The notes under the pieces were generated by a model. It saw nothing but the letters and a program-made list of their open reading frames with translations. It made no database searches and was not told the origin of the DNA. The translations under genes and the position numbers were made by a program. Source: Muriicola marianensis (GTDB lineage: Bacteria > Bacteroidota > Bacteroidia > Flavobacteriales > Flavobacteriaceae). Taken from it: a stretch of 64,000 nt of DNA. The stretch lies in assembly GCF_014638095.1 (NCBI RefSeq), contig NZ_BMFH01000002.1, forward strand, positions 124,001 through 188,000. Reading direction: 5' to 3'. Numbering within the stretch: position 1 is the first letter of the stretch; each line of letters begins with the position of its first letter. Positions 41,984 to 52,891 of this stretch are shown piece after piece.

Positions 41984-43606
41984 ATGAAAAAGTTACTTCT
42001 CCTGACCTGGCTGGTGATTTTCACCTCATGTCAGACCTCCAAAGAGCCGGCAGACCTGCTGGTCGTCAATGCAAACATTTACACTGTCAATGAGACCTTC
42101 GACAAAGCAGAAGCACTGGCAGTAAAAGATGGGATGATCCTGGATGTGGGTACCTCAGAATTCATCAGTGGGAAATACGAAGGAAAGGAAGTGGTGGACG
42201 CCGGTGGTAAAACCGTGATCCCGGGACTCATAGATGCACATTGTCATTTCTACGGCCTGGGCCTGAACCAGTTGAAAGTAGACCTGGTGGGAACGACAAG
42301 TTATGAGGAGGTCCTGGAGCGTGTCAGGCAGTTCAGCGAGGAGAACCCCACCAACTTCATACAGGGAAGGGGATGGGACCAGAACGACTGGGAAGTCAAG
42401 GAATTTCCGACCAAGGAGGAGCTCGACAGGCTTTTCCCTGATACTCCTGTGGCGCTGGAACGCGTAGACGGGCATGCGTACCTGGTCAATCAGAAGGCTT
42501 TGGATCTGGCGGGAATTACAGCGGAAACACAGGTTTCCGGTGGCGAGATCATTAAAAAGGACGGCAAGATCACCGGGGTCCTGGTAGACAATCCCATGTA
42601 TATGATCGATGCGATCGTCCCTCCTCCCACCAGGGAAATGGACATCAAGGCTTTGAAGGATGCAGAAGCACTTTGTATAGACTACGGGCTTACCACTGTA
42701 AATGATGCAGGGTTGATGCGGGGGACCATTGAACTTATAGACAGTCTGCATCAGGCAGGCGACCTTTCGATGAGGGTATATGCCATGGTCAGCAACTCCC
42801 CGGAGAATCTGGACCATTTCCTGCCCAAGGGGATCGTCAAAACAGACAGGCTTCATGTGCGGTCTGTAAAGGTTTACGGGGACGGCGCTTTGGGTTCGCG
42901 CGGAGCAGCCCTGAGGGAGCCCTATTCTGACCAGCCCGGGCATTTTGGTGCCATGGTCACCCCGGTTGAAGAGATCGAGGACCTGGCTATGCGCCTTGCG
43001 GACTCCGATTACCAGATGAATACTCATGCCATTGGGGACTCTGCAAACATCGCTGTGTTACGGGCATACAAGAAAGCCCTGGAAGGAAAGCAGGACAGGA
43101 GATGGAAGATCGAGCACGCACAGGTGATCTCTGCTCCGGATTTTGATTATTTCAAGGAAGGGATCATCCCCTCGGTACAGCCGACTCACGCCACCAGTGA
43201 TATGTACTGGGCAGAGGACAGGCTGGGCGAGGAACGGGTACAAGGTGCTTACGCTTTTAAAACCTTACTTGACAAGGCAGGGATGGTTGCCCTTGGTACG
43301 GATTTCCCGGTAGAAAGGGTAAGTCCTTTCCTCACCTTTTACGCCTCTGTGGGCAGACAGGACCTTGAGGGTTATCCCGAGGGAGGGTTCCAGATGAAGG
43401 ATGCGCTTAGCCGGGAAGAAACCCTGAAGGGGATGACTATCTGGGCGGCTTACTCCAACTTTGAGGAGGATGAAAAAGGCAGCCTTGAAGCGGGAAAGAT
43501 GGCAGATTTTGTGATCCTGAGCGGGGATATCATGATGGTTCCCCTGAAAGAGGTTCCGGACCTGAAGGCTGAACAGGTCTTTATTGGCGGGGAGCGAAAA
43601 AAATAG
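41984..43606 (+). CDS. amidohydrolase (YtcJ-like) lipoprotein
   Basis: A 540-aa lipoprotein (signal MKKLLLLTWLVIFTSC, lipid Cys16). The metal-dependent hydrolase fold is shown by IPGLIDAHCHFYG, then a Lys-type bridging region KVYGDGALGSRG, MNTHAIGDSANI, IEHAQVI and the final GTDFPVERVSP. The YtcJ/amidohydrolase_3 family hydrolyses amides or esters of cyclic compounds; substrate unknown. A bidirectional terminator follows. Confidence 0.87.
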   Translation: MKKLLLLTWLVIFTSCQTSKEPADLLVVNANIYTVNETFDKAEALAVKDGMILDVGTSEFISGKYEGKEVVDAGGKTVIPGLIDAHCHFYGLGLNQLKVDLVGTTSYEEVLERVRQFSEENPTNFIQGRGWDQNDWEVKEFPTKEELDRLFPDTPVALERVDGHAYLVNQKALDLAGITAETQVSGGEIIKKDGKITGVLVDNPMYMIDAIVPPPTREMDIKALKDAEALCIDYGLTTVNDAGLMRGTIELIDSLHQAGDLSMRVYAMVSNSPENLDHFLPKGIVKTDRLHVRSVKVYGDGALGSRGAALREPYSDQPGHFGAMVTPVEEIEDLAMRLADSDYQMNTHAIGDSANIAVLRAYKKALEGKQDRRWKIEHAQVISAPDFDYFKEGIIPSVQPTHATSDMYWAEDRLGEERVQGAYAFKTLLDKAGMVALGTDFPVERVSPFLTFYASVGRQDLEGYPEGGFQMKDALSREETLKGMTIWAAYSNFEEDEKGSLEAGKMADFVILSGDIMMVPLKEVPDLKAEQVFIGGERKK

Positions 43607-43613
43607 CAAAAGA

Positions 43614-43640
43614 AAAAGCCGAAGCAACTGCTTCGGCTTT
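43614..43640. terminator. bidirectional terminator
   Basis: AAAGCCGAAGC and GCTTCGGCTTT stem with a short AACT loop, with T runs on both sides. It serves both the amidohydrolase and the convergent DUF2911 gene. Confidence 0.75.
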
Positions 43641-43660
43641 CTTTTTTCAGATTATAAGGA

Positions 43661-44206
43661 TTACATCACAAAGGTGATAGGAACAGCTACTCTGTCGGTT
43701 CCCCATCCCATAACCAGGTGAACTCCGCCATCCACTTCCTTAAAGGTCATGGAAAAAGCCTCCAAAGAATCGTCTCCTTCAGATGCCTTGGCCTGAACTC
43801 TTACTACATCGCTTGAGTCCTGGTAGAAATAAGAACCCCACTGGTTCAGATTCTTGTTGAGTATAACGGTCCATTTACCCTCACCTGGGATGGTAAAGAG
43901 AGAATACGTACCGGCATCGATCTTTTTACCACCTATGGTAGCGCCCTTGTAAAAAGTGATCTCAGCGGCTTCATTCGCCCCTGTTCTCCATACCTTCCCT
44001 GCCGGAGCAAGGTCGGCCACAGCCCTTCCCTTAAGCTGGGGTCTGCTGTAGATCACCCGGACCGCCTTGTCAGAGATCTTGTAGTCAGATGGGTAGGAGG
44101 CCATATCCATCGGACTTTTGTCCATTCCGCTGAAATCCTGTGCAATCACGTCACCGGTAAAGGCGATCGCGCAAATCAATAAAGTAAGTGTAAGTACATT
44201 TTTCAT
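43661..44206 (-). CDS. DUF2911 protein with signal peptide
   Basis: A 181-aa exported protein (signal peptide to about residue 23, ending VIAQ) with the DUF2911 domain: VIYSRPQLKGRAV, WRTGANEAAEITF, GTYSLFTIPGEGKWTVILNK, NQWGSYFY. DUF2911 is a beta-rich domain of unknown role, common in Bacteroidota. The frame extends to 44230, but ATG 44204-44206 starts the signal peptide. It is divergent from asnB across 239 bp of AT-rich DNA. Confidence 0.88.
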   Translation of the reverse strand: MKNVLTLTLLICAIAFTGDVIAQDFSGMDKSPMDMASYPSDYKISDKAVRVIYSRPQLKGRAVADLAPAGKVWRTGANEAAEITFYKGATIGGKKIDAGTYSLFTIPGEGKWTVILNKNLNQWGSYFYQDSSDVVRVQAKASEGDDSLEAFSMTFKEVDGGVHLVMGWGTDRVAVPITFVM

Positions 44207-44410
44207 AAGTTCGATTTTTAGTTCTATCAAAGCTAATGGCTAAGCCTTTCTGATTTTTATAAAGAGTCGTTAAAATTTGAACTTCTTACATTTTACTAAG
44301 GGAATAATCGAAATCAGAGTTAATCATATCAATTAATGCAATATATTACGAAAAAAGTAACAGTATGAAATTGAAATTAATAAAGTGTTTTCTATTTAAA
44401 AGTATATCTT

Positions 44411-44418
44411 CATCTTTG
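44411..44418 (+). promoter_or_regulatory. -7 box variant (CATCTTTG) of asnB
   Basis: One base off TAnnTTTG, 27 bp before the asnB ATG, in the AT-rich gap between DUF2911 and asnB. Confidence 0.45.
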
Positions 44419-44445
44419 CCTCTCAAATCAGAAATATAACGAAGT

Positions 44446-46116
44446 ATGTGTGGAATTGTATGTGCCTTTGAGCTGAAGGAAAGTTCAGAAGTGTTGAGGC
44501 CGCAGTTATTGGAGATGTCAAAAAAGGTGAGGCACAGGGGACCCGACTGGAGCGGGATCTATTCCGATGATAAGGCCATCCTGGCCCATGAAAGGCTCGC
44601 TATTGTGGATCCGGCCTCCGGGAAACAGCCACTGATAAGTCAGGACGGCACCTTGATCCTGGCCGCTAACGGTGAAATTTATAACCACAGGGAACTGCGA
44701 AAACAATTCACAGGGAAGTACCAGTTCAGAACCGAATCAGATTGTGAGGTCATTTTGGCCTTATACCAAAAAAAGGGCCCTGCTTTTCTCGATGAGATGA
44801 ACGGGATCTTTGGATTTGCGATCTACGATACAGAAAAGGACGAGTATTTTGTGGCAAGGGATCATATGGGGATCATTCCCTTGTATATGGGTTGGGATAA
44901 GAACGGCACGTTTTACGTCGCTTCAGAGCTGAAGGCCCTGGAAGGGACCTGTACCAAGATCGAACTCTTCCCTCCAGGACATTACCTCCACAGTTCGGAC
45001 GGGGAGTTAAAACGATGGTACGTGCGCGACTGGATGGAATACGAAGCAGTAAAGGATAATAAGACGAGTATTGAAGCGATCCGGGAGGCCCTCGAGGCGG
45101 CGGTTCACAGACAGCTGATGTCTGATGTACCTTATGGGGTGTTGCTGTCAGGCGGACTCGATTCTTCTGTGACATCGGCTATTGCCAAGAAATTTGCCCA
45201 GAAACGTATAGAGTCTGATGACACCACCGAAGCCTGGTGGCCACAACTGCACTCCTTTTCCGTTGGCCTTGAGGGATCGCCGGACCTTGCTGCAGCCCGG
45301 AAGGTGGCTGAACACATCGGGACGGTCCACCACGAGATCAAATTCACCATACAGGAGGGCCTCGATGCCATCAAGGACGTGATCTACAACCTGGAGACCT
45401 ATGACATCACGACCATCCGGGCTTCTACGCCCATGTACCTCATGGCGAGGGTGATCAAGTCTATGGGGATCAAGATGGTGCTGTCAGGAGAAGGGGCTGA
45501 TGAACTTTTTGGGGGATATCTGTACTTTCACAAGGCCCCCAATGCCCGGGAATTCCATGAGGAGACAGTGAGGAAACTGAAAAAACTCCACATGTACGAC
45601 TGCCTGAGAGCCAACAAGTCGCTCGCAGCCTGGGGAATTGAGGGACGGGTGCCCTTCCTCGACAAGGAATTTATTGACGTGGCTATGAGCATAAATCCCC
45701 AGGACAAGATGATCAACGGGGAACGCATGGAGAAATGGGTAGTGAGAAAGGCCTTCGAGTCTTATTTGCCTGAGAGCGTAGCCTGGAGGCAGAAGGAGCA
45801 GTTTTCGGACGGGGTAGGATATAGCTGGATCGACACCCTGAAGGAAATGGTGGCAGCGGAAGTGAGCGATGAACAACTGGCCAATGCCAAGTTCCGGTTT
45901 CCTATTCAAACCCCGACCTCCAAGGAGGAATTCTATTACAGGTCGATCTTTGAATCCCATTTTCCCTCTGACGCGGCCGCCCTCAGTGTGCCCCAGGAAG
46001 CTTCAGTTGCCTGCAGCACGCAGATCGCCCTGGAGTGGGATGAGGCGTTTAAGAATATGAATGACCCCTCAGGCCGGGCGGTAGCCAGGGTGCACGCAGA
46101 TGCTTATGTTAAGTAA
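44446..46116 (+). CDS. asnB: asparagine synthase B (glutamine-hydrolysing)
   Basis: A 556-aa enzyme making asparagine from aspartate, ATP and glutamine. The N-terminal glutaminase starts MCGIVCAFEL, so after Met removal Cys2 is the nucleophile. RHRGPDWSG and LANGEIYNHREL are typical. The synthetase domain has SGGLDSS (PP-loop) near residue 230. Length and layout match bacterial AsnB. It stands alone, followed by a terminator. Confidence 0.95.
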   Translation: MCGIVCAFELKESSEVLRPQLLEMSKKVRHRGPDWSGIYSDDKAILAHERLAIVDPASGKQPLISQDGTLILAANGEIYNHRELRKQFTGKYQFRTESDCEVILALYQKKGPAFLDEMNGIFGFAIYDTEKDEYFVARDHMGIIPLYMGWDKNGTFYVASELKALEGTCTKIELFPPGHYLHSSDGELKRWYVRDWMEYEAVKDNKTSIEAIREALEAAVHRQLMSDVPYGVLLSGGLDSSVTSAIAKKFAQKRIESDDTTEAWWPQLHSFSVGLEGSPDLAAARKVAEHIGTVHHEIKFTIQEGLDAIKDVIYNLETYDITTIRASTPMYLMARVIKSMGIKMVLSGEGADELFGGYLYFHKAPNAREFHEETVRKLKKLHMYDCLRANKSLAAWGIEGRVPFLDKEFIDVAMSINPQDKMINGERMEKWVVRKAFESYLPESVAWRQKEQFSDGVGYSWIDTLKEMVAAEVSDEQLANAKFRFPIQTPTSKEEFYYRSIFESHFPSDAAALSVPQEASVACSTQIALEWDEAFKNMNDPSGRAVARVHADAYVK

Positions 46117-46155
46117 TAGGAATCGACAACCGATTCAGGTTTTGATTATACGCAG

Positions 46156-46180
46156 AAAGCACCCGGATGGGTGCTTTTTT
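46156..46180 (+). terminator. terminator of asnB
   Basis: AAAGCACCC, loop GGAT, GGGTGCTTT and further T, 40 bp after the stop. Confidence 0.75.
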
Positions 46181-46193
46181 AATGGTAGAAGGT

Positions 46194-47639
46194 CTAAAGA
46201 AACACAAAAATCAGCAAGACGATCCCGGCAATAAACAGTGGTCCTAAAACTCCCAGGACCAGTCCGCCAAACCTGAAGTCCTTTTGCTCCAGTTTCCCGG
46301 TGCTGTATGCGATGGCGTTAGGGGGAGTCGAAATGGGCAGAAAAAGAGCTGTGGAGGCACATAATCCGATCACCAGGGGTAATACAATAGGGTTTTGATA
46401 GGTGAGGATGATCCCCAGGGGGATGAGGACGGTCGCTGTGGCGGTATTACTCATCACATTAGACAGGATGACGGTCAGAAAGCCGAAGAGGAGTACCAGG
46501 ACGACAAAATTCAACTCGTAACCCGCGATCTTTTCGACATAGTGCGAAGCCAGCCCGGTCTCTTTGATCGCCAACCCCAGTGCCAGTCCGCCGGCGACCA
46601 GCATGAGTGTATCCCAGGGCAGTTTTCTTACGTCGTCTGCGTTTACGATACCGCTCATGGTCAACAGGATGATCGGAAGGAGGGATACGACAGAAGCAGG
46701 GATACCGTGTAGTTTTTCCGTAAGCCAGAGCAGGAGGGTGAGGGCCAGCACACCCAGAACGATACGTTTCTTGATCCTCTCAAATTTATTGAATTCATCA
46801 TCTGCGGGCGCCGTGGTCTTTTCGGTTTCTATCACGAATTTTCTTTTCTCGTCCAGATATTTTCTGGAAAGGAGGTACCAGAACATGACGGTCAGCAAGA
46901 GGGAGATCGGGAACCCGATCATCATCCATTCCAGGAAGCCTATATCGATCCCGTGATTGTTGAGGGCCTCAACAGCAATGGCGTTGGGGGGAGAACCGAT
47001 CAGGGTTCCCATCCCGCCAATGGTCGCGGCTCCGGCGATGCCGATGAGAAGAGCCTTTGACAAGGGGTCCTCCTTTTCCAGGGTATTGAGAAAAGGGAGT
47101 ACTGAGGCGATCATCATAGCCGTAGTGGCGGTGTTGGACATAATCATGGAAAACAGGGCGGTAGTGAGCATGAGGCCAAGCAACACCCGTCTGGGCGAGG
47201 TGCCCATTCGGGAAATGCTGAGGTCGAACACTACCTTGTCCAGTCGGGTCTTACTCATGGCTTCGGCGATAAAAAATCCGCCGAGCATCAGCCAGATAAC
47301 ACTGCTCGACCACGAATTGATGTAACCGATGTAATGTTCCCTGACGTTGTCGGGATCGACCTGAGAATAGTGGCTGTTCATCGCAAAGATCAGGAAACCA
47401 AAGACCATCAGTCCTACCGCAAAGGGAGGAATGGCTTCAGTGACCCACAGGCCAATGGCCAGGAAAAGAAGGAAGAGCACGTAAACCTGCGCCTGGTCGA
47501 GCCCGGGTTCATACATAGCATAGGTCAGGAGGAAAGAAAGAATAATACATAGGAGGAAGTAAATGACCTTGCTTTGGACATCCACGACCTTTTGAATGTG
47601 GGACATCAGCTTAAGAGACACACCCCGGGAATCACTCAT
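46194..47639 (-). CDS. SLC13 (DASS) family anion/dicarboxylate transporter
   Basis: A 481-aa membrane protein with about 12 helices. Family marks are WVTEAIPPFAVGLMVF, then SNTATTAMMIASVLP and the mirrored SNTATATVLIPLG, the two SNT motifs of the sodium-coupled DASS family, plus IGSPPNAIAVEALNN and STPPNAIAYSTGK. The substrate is a di- or tricarboxylate or sulfate. The start used is ATG 47637-47639 (MSDSRG); 47606 is also possible. It is divergent from gyrB. Confidence 0.9.
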   Translation of the reverse strand: MSDSRGVSLKLMSHIQKVVDVQSKVIYFLLCIILSFLLTYAMYEPGLDQAQVYVLFLLFLAIGLWVTEAIPPFAVGLMVFGFLIFAMNSHYSQVDPDNVREHYIGYINSWSSSVIWLMLGGFFIAEAMSKTRLDKVVFDLSISRMGTSPRRVLLGLMLTTALFSMIMSNTATTAMMIASVLPFLNTLEKEDPLSKALLIGIAGAATIGGMGTLIGSPPNAIAVEALNNHGIDIGFLEWMMIGFPISLLLTVMFWYLLSRKYLDEKRKFVIETEKTTAPADDEFNKFERIKKRIVLGVLALTLLLWLTEKLHGIPASVVSLLPIILLTMSGIVNADDVRKLPWDTLMLVAGGLALGLAIKETGLASHYVEKIAGYELNFVVLVLLFGFLTVILSNVMSNTATATVLIPLGIILTYQNPIVLPLVIGLCASTALFLPISTPPNAIAYSTGKLEQKDFRFGGLVLGVLGPLFIAGIVLLIFVFL

Positions 47640-49911
<2,272 letters not shown>

Positions 49912-49931
49912 AAAAAGGCATTACACAACAA

Positions 49932-49958
49932 AAACTCGCCTCCACAGGGCGAGTTTTT
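49932..49958 (+). terminator. terminator of gyrB
   Basis: AACTCGCC, loop TCCACAG, GGCGAGTT and T run. Confidence 0.75.
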
Positions 49959-49983
49959 TAGTTTTAAGCAAAATTACATCGAT

Positions 49984-50997
49984 ATGAAAAATCTATTGTT
50001 TGCTATGATGGGATTCTGTGTACTGGCTACTCAGGCACAATCCAATGTCAACGACCTCTTCGCGGCCGGGGTAGAGGACGCAGAGACCTTTATGAATGAT
50101 TACCTGGCTCCGGTCTCCGAAGGAGCTATTTACAGTATCGCGGGTTCATGGTTCAACACAGGGGATGCCAAACCCCTGGGTGGATTTGAGATTTCCGTCA
50201 TCGGAAATTTAACCGGATTCAAGAACAAGGAAGACAAAAAGACCTTTGTGTTGAATACTGCGGATTACCAGAACCTCCAGTTTGTGGACGGGAGTACATC
50301 CAAGACCGTATCCACCGCCCTGGGAGATATTCAGGGCGTCAGGGTATTCGTGGAAGATGAGGTTGCACCGGGTGTCACGGCCAGGGAGGAATTTGAACTC
50401 CCTTCGGGTCTTGCAGCCGAAGACATCAATTTTATCCCATCCGGATATATCCAGGGTAGTGTTGGCCTGATCAAGGGCACGGAGCTCAAAGCCCGTTTCC
50501 TGCCCAAGATAGATACAGATGATGTCGCGATCAGTCTCTACGGAGTAGGTATACAACACGAATTTACCAAACACCTTCCCGCAGATAAGATCCTGCCAAT
50601 CGCTATTTCCGGAGTGATCGGATACACCCATATAAACGGGACATACGATTTTACTGATACCAATATCATTGCAGGTTCAGACCAGCGCATCGATGCGAAG
50701 ATCAATACCTGGGTCTTCCAGGCGGTAGTCTCTACCAAGCTGCCGATCATCAATTTTTACGGTAGCCTGGGATATCTGAGCGGAAAGTCGGAAACGGCCA
50801 TCCTCGGTACCTACGATGTACAATCCGGACCTTTTCAACAATCGATCACCGACCCCTTCACCCTGAACAAGGATGCCAGTGGGGTTACTGCCAATGTGGG
50901 TACAAAACTCAAATTGGGCTTTTTCAGGCTTCACGCCGATTATACCCTGGCAGAGTTTAATAACTTCTCCTTTGGGCTGAGTTTTGGATTCAGGTAA
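49984..50997 (+). CDS. DUF6588 outer membrane barrel protein
   Basis: A 337-aa exported protein (signal peptide to about residue 19) that reads as a beta barrel with a final FGFR. The opening VNDLFAAGVEDAETFMNDYL and the stretch SEGAIYSIAGSWFNTGDAKPLGG characterise the DUF6588 family as I know it, a Bacteroidota-specific outer membrane group of unknown role. It lies 26 bp after the gyrB terminator and ends in its own terminator. Confidence 0.82.
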   Translation: MKNLLFAMMGFCVLATQAQSNVNDLFAAGVEDAETFMNDYLAPVSEGAIYSIAGSWFNTGDAKPLGGFEISVIGNLTGFKNKEDKKTFVLNTADYQNLQFVDGSTSKTVSTALGDIQGVRVFVEDEVAPGVTAREEFELPSGLAAEDINFIPSGYIQGSVGLIKGTELKARFLPKIDTDDVAISLYGVGIQHEFTKHLPADKILPIAISGVIGYTHINGTYDFTDTNIIAGSDQRIDAKINTWVFQAVVSTKLPIINFYGSLGYLSGKSETAILGTYDVQSGPFQQSITDPFTLNKDASGVTANVGTKLKLGFFRLHADYTLAEFNNFSFGLSFGFR

Positions 50998-51022
50998 AAG
51001 GTGTTACTTTCAAAAGAAATGA

Positions 51023-51051
51023 AAACAGCCTTCCCAATGGAAGGCTGTTTT
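51023..51051. terminator. bidirectional terminator
   Basis: AAACAGCCTTCC, loop CAAT, GGAAGGCTGTTT with T on both sides, between the DUF6588 gene and the convergent lipoprotein gene. Confidence 0.75.
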
Positions 51052-51079
51052 ACTATATAGAAAAAAGTCAGGGGATCTC

Positions 51080-51451
51080 TTATTCTCTCAGCGCGAGGAT
51101 ATTACCTTGAATATCTTCAAGTACGGTTCCTTCTTCTGAAGTCTTCATGCTTACTCTTTGTTCGGGCATATTAGTGCCGGGGTAGGAGATGGTGTACACA
51201 CCGTTGTCCTCCGTCCAGCTGAAATCCGTTTTTACTTCTAACTGGCTGCCTTCATAAGCATGGTAGCGTCCCAGGTATACATCATTAAATATCCATTCCT
51301 GCTTGCTGGTATATCTTCCGGCTTCCTGGTCTGTGACAAAATCTACCCTGGACCAAATCCCGATGATGGGATCGTTGTTTTCAGGGATCTCGGTACAATT
51401 GCTCACCGAAATAATAGTGACTAATGCCAATAGGGAAAAGAGCTTTTTCAA
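51080..51451 (-). CDS. small lipocalin-like lipoprotein
   Basis: A 123-aa lipoprotein (signal to VSNC, lipid Cys19). The mature part is a small beta barrel reading like the lipocalin-type domains of Bacteroidota (DPIIGIWSRVDF, then a sequence of Y/W-ended strands). Such proteins bind small hydrophobic ligands or act as inhibitors; the ligand is not known. It is isolated, facing mdh with a shared upstream region. Confidence 0.7.
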   Translation of the reverse strand: MKKLFSLLALVTIISVSNCTEIPENNDPIIGIWSRVDFVTDQEAGRYTSKQEWIFNDVYLGRYHAYEGSQLEVKTDFSWTEDNGVYTISYPGTNMPEQRVSMKTSEEGTVLEDIQGNILALRE

Positions 51452-51665
51452 AATGTAGGTTTTAGATTTGGGATCTGTTACTGATTTGTAACGCCTCTAG
51501 ATCCGACTCTATTACTATTTTTCGATGAACGGCATGTCTGATATGGAAAAATTCGATGAACGTCACTCTGACGCCCTGTCTGTCTTCTTGACTTTCAACT
51601 CTTTTCCCGCTCTTTTTTCTTAAAAGTTTCCACCGTTCAGGACCCGTAATTACCGTATAAATTGC

Positions 51666-51673
51666 TATTTTTG
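51666..51673 (+). promoter_or_regulatory. -7 box (TATTTTTG) of mdh
   Basis: Exact TAnnTTTG, 101 bp before ATG 51775. Confidence 0.55.
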
Positions 51674-51774
51674 CGGCGCGTTTAGGTCTTTGAGAAGGCT
51701 CGGATTTAAAAGGATCCATCTCCCTGCAGACCAACGTCTCCAAGATCGTTTAACACCACAAAAAACACATTCAT

Positions 51775-52701
51775 ATGAAAGTTACAATAGTAGGTGCCGG
51801 TGCTGTCGGGGCCAGTTGCGCAGAGTACATCGCTATCAAGGATTTTGCATCGGAAGTTGTCCTCCTGGATATCAAGGAAGGGTATGCCGAAGGAAAAGCC
51901 ATGGATCTGATGCAAACCGCTTCCCTCAATGGTTTTGATACCAAGATCTCGGGAACGACCGGGGATTACTCCAAAACGGCAAACAGCGATATAGCGGTAA
52001 TCACCTCAGGGATTCCAAGGAAACCGGGGATGACGCGGGAAGAACTCATCGGGATCAATGCAGGAATTGTTAAAGATGTCGCTACCAATTTGATCAAACA
52101 CTCCCCTGATGTCATCCTGATCGTGGTGAGCAACCCTATGGATACGATGACGTACCTGGTACATCAGGTCACGGATTTGCCTAAGGAACGCATCATCGGA
52201 ATGGGAGGTGCCCTGGATAGTGCGCGATTCAAATACAGGCTGGCAGAAGCCCTTGGTGCTCCGATCTCTGATGTGGACGGAATGGTGATAGGTGGTCACA
52301 GCGATACAGGGATGGTACCTCTGGCCAGACACGCTACCCGAAACAGTGTAAAAGTGTCGGAATTCCTTTCTGCAGACCGACTTTCACAGGTAGTGGAGGA
52401 TACGAAGGTGGGCGGAGCTACCCTGACCAAGCTTCTCGGCACCAGCGCCTGGTATGCCCCCGGTGCTGCCGTTTCGGCTTTAGTACAGGCCATCGCCTGC
52501 GACCTGAAAAAGATGTTTCCCTGCTCTGTACTCCTCGATGGAGAATACGACCTGAATGATATATGTATAGGAGTTCCTGTGATTCTGGGAAGGAACGGGA
52601 TAGTGAAGATCGTTGAGATCGATCTAGACAAGGCAGAAAAGGCTAAAATGCAAGAAAGTGCAGAAGGGGTAAGGAAGACAAACGGCTTGCTGCAGGTCTG
52701 A
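51775..52701 (+). CDS. mdh: malate dehydrogenase
   Basis: A 308-aa LDH-like enzyme for the TCA cycle. GAGAVGASCAEYIA binds NAD, VSNPMDTMTY and GMGGALDSARF carry substrate Arg residues, and GGHSDTGMVPL carries the catalytic His near residue 176. NAD preference is shown by the acidic end of strand 2 (LLDI). It is monocistronic with its own terminator. Confidence 0.95.
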   Translation: MKVTIVGAGAVGASCAEYIAIKDFASEVVLLDIKEGYAEGKAMDLMQTASLNGFDTKISGTTGDYSKTANSDIAVITSGIPRKPGMTREELIGINAGIVKDVATNLIKHSPDVILIVVSNPMDTMTYLVHQVTDLPKERIIGMGGALDSARFKYRLAEALGAPISDVDGMVIGGHSDTGMVPLARHATRNSVKVSEFLSADRLSQVVEDTKVGGATLTKLLGTSAWYAPGAAVSALVQAIACDLKKMFPCSVLLDGEYDLNDICIGVPVILGRNGIVKIVEIDLDKAEKAKMQESAEGVRKTNGLLQV

Positions 52702-52722
52702 TATATCCTGATAAAATTCAAA

Positions 52723-52750
52723 AAAAAGCGTTCCTGAGGAGCGCTTTTTT
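52723..52750 (+). terminator. terminator of mdh
   Basis: AAGCGTTCC, loop TGA, GGAGCGCTT and T run. Confidence 0.75.
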
Positions 52751-52820
52751 ACTTTTACTGAGCGGGTGTACAGGGTCATTTTTCAGGGTCCTATATCGAC
52801 CTATAAAACCGTGAAATAAA

Positions 52821-52851
52821 TTGTCAGTTCCTCTTGGAAATGATATATTTG
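52821..52851 (+). promoter_or_regulatory. promoter of secDF (TTG-N20-TATATTTG)
   Basis: -33 TTG at 52821-52823, -7 TATATTTG at 52844-52851, 20-bp spacing, 40 bp before ATG 52892. Confidence 0.6.
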
Positions 52852-52891
52852 CACGCTATTTACGGAATCCATCAACTAATTAAAAAATCAG

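Noticed and set aside
42155-43027. 290-aa minus-strand frame inside the amidohydrolase
   Set aside because: Shadow; Cys/His-rich noise.
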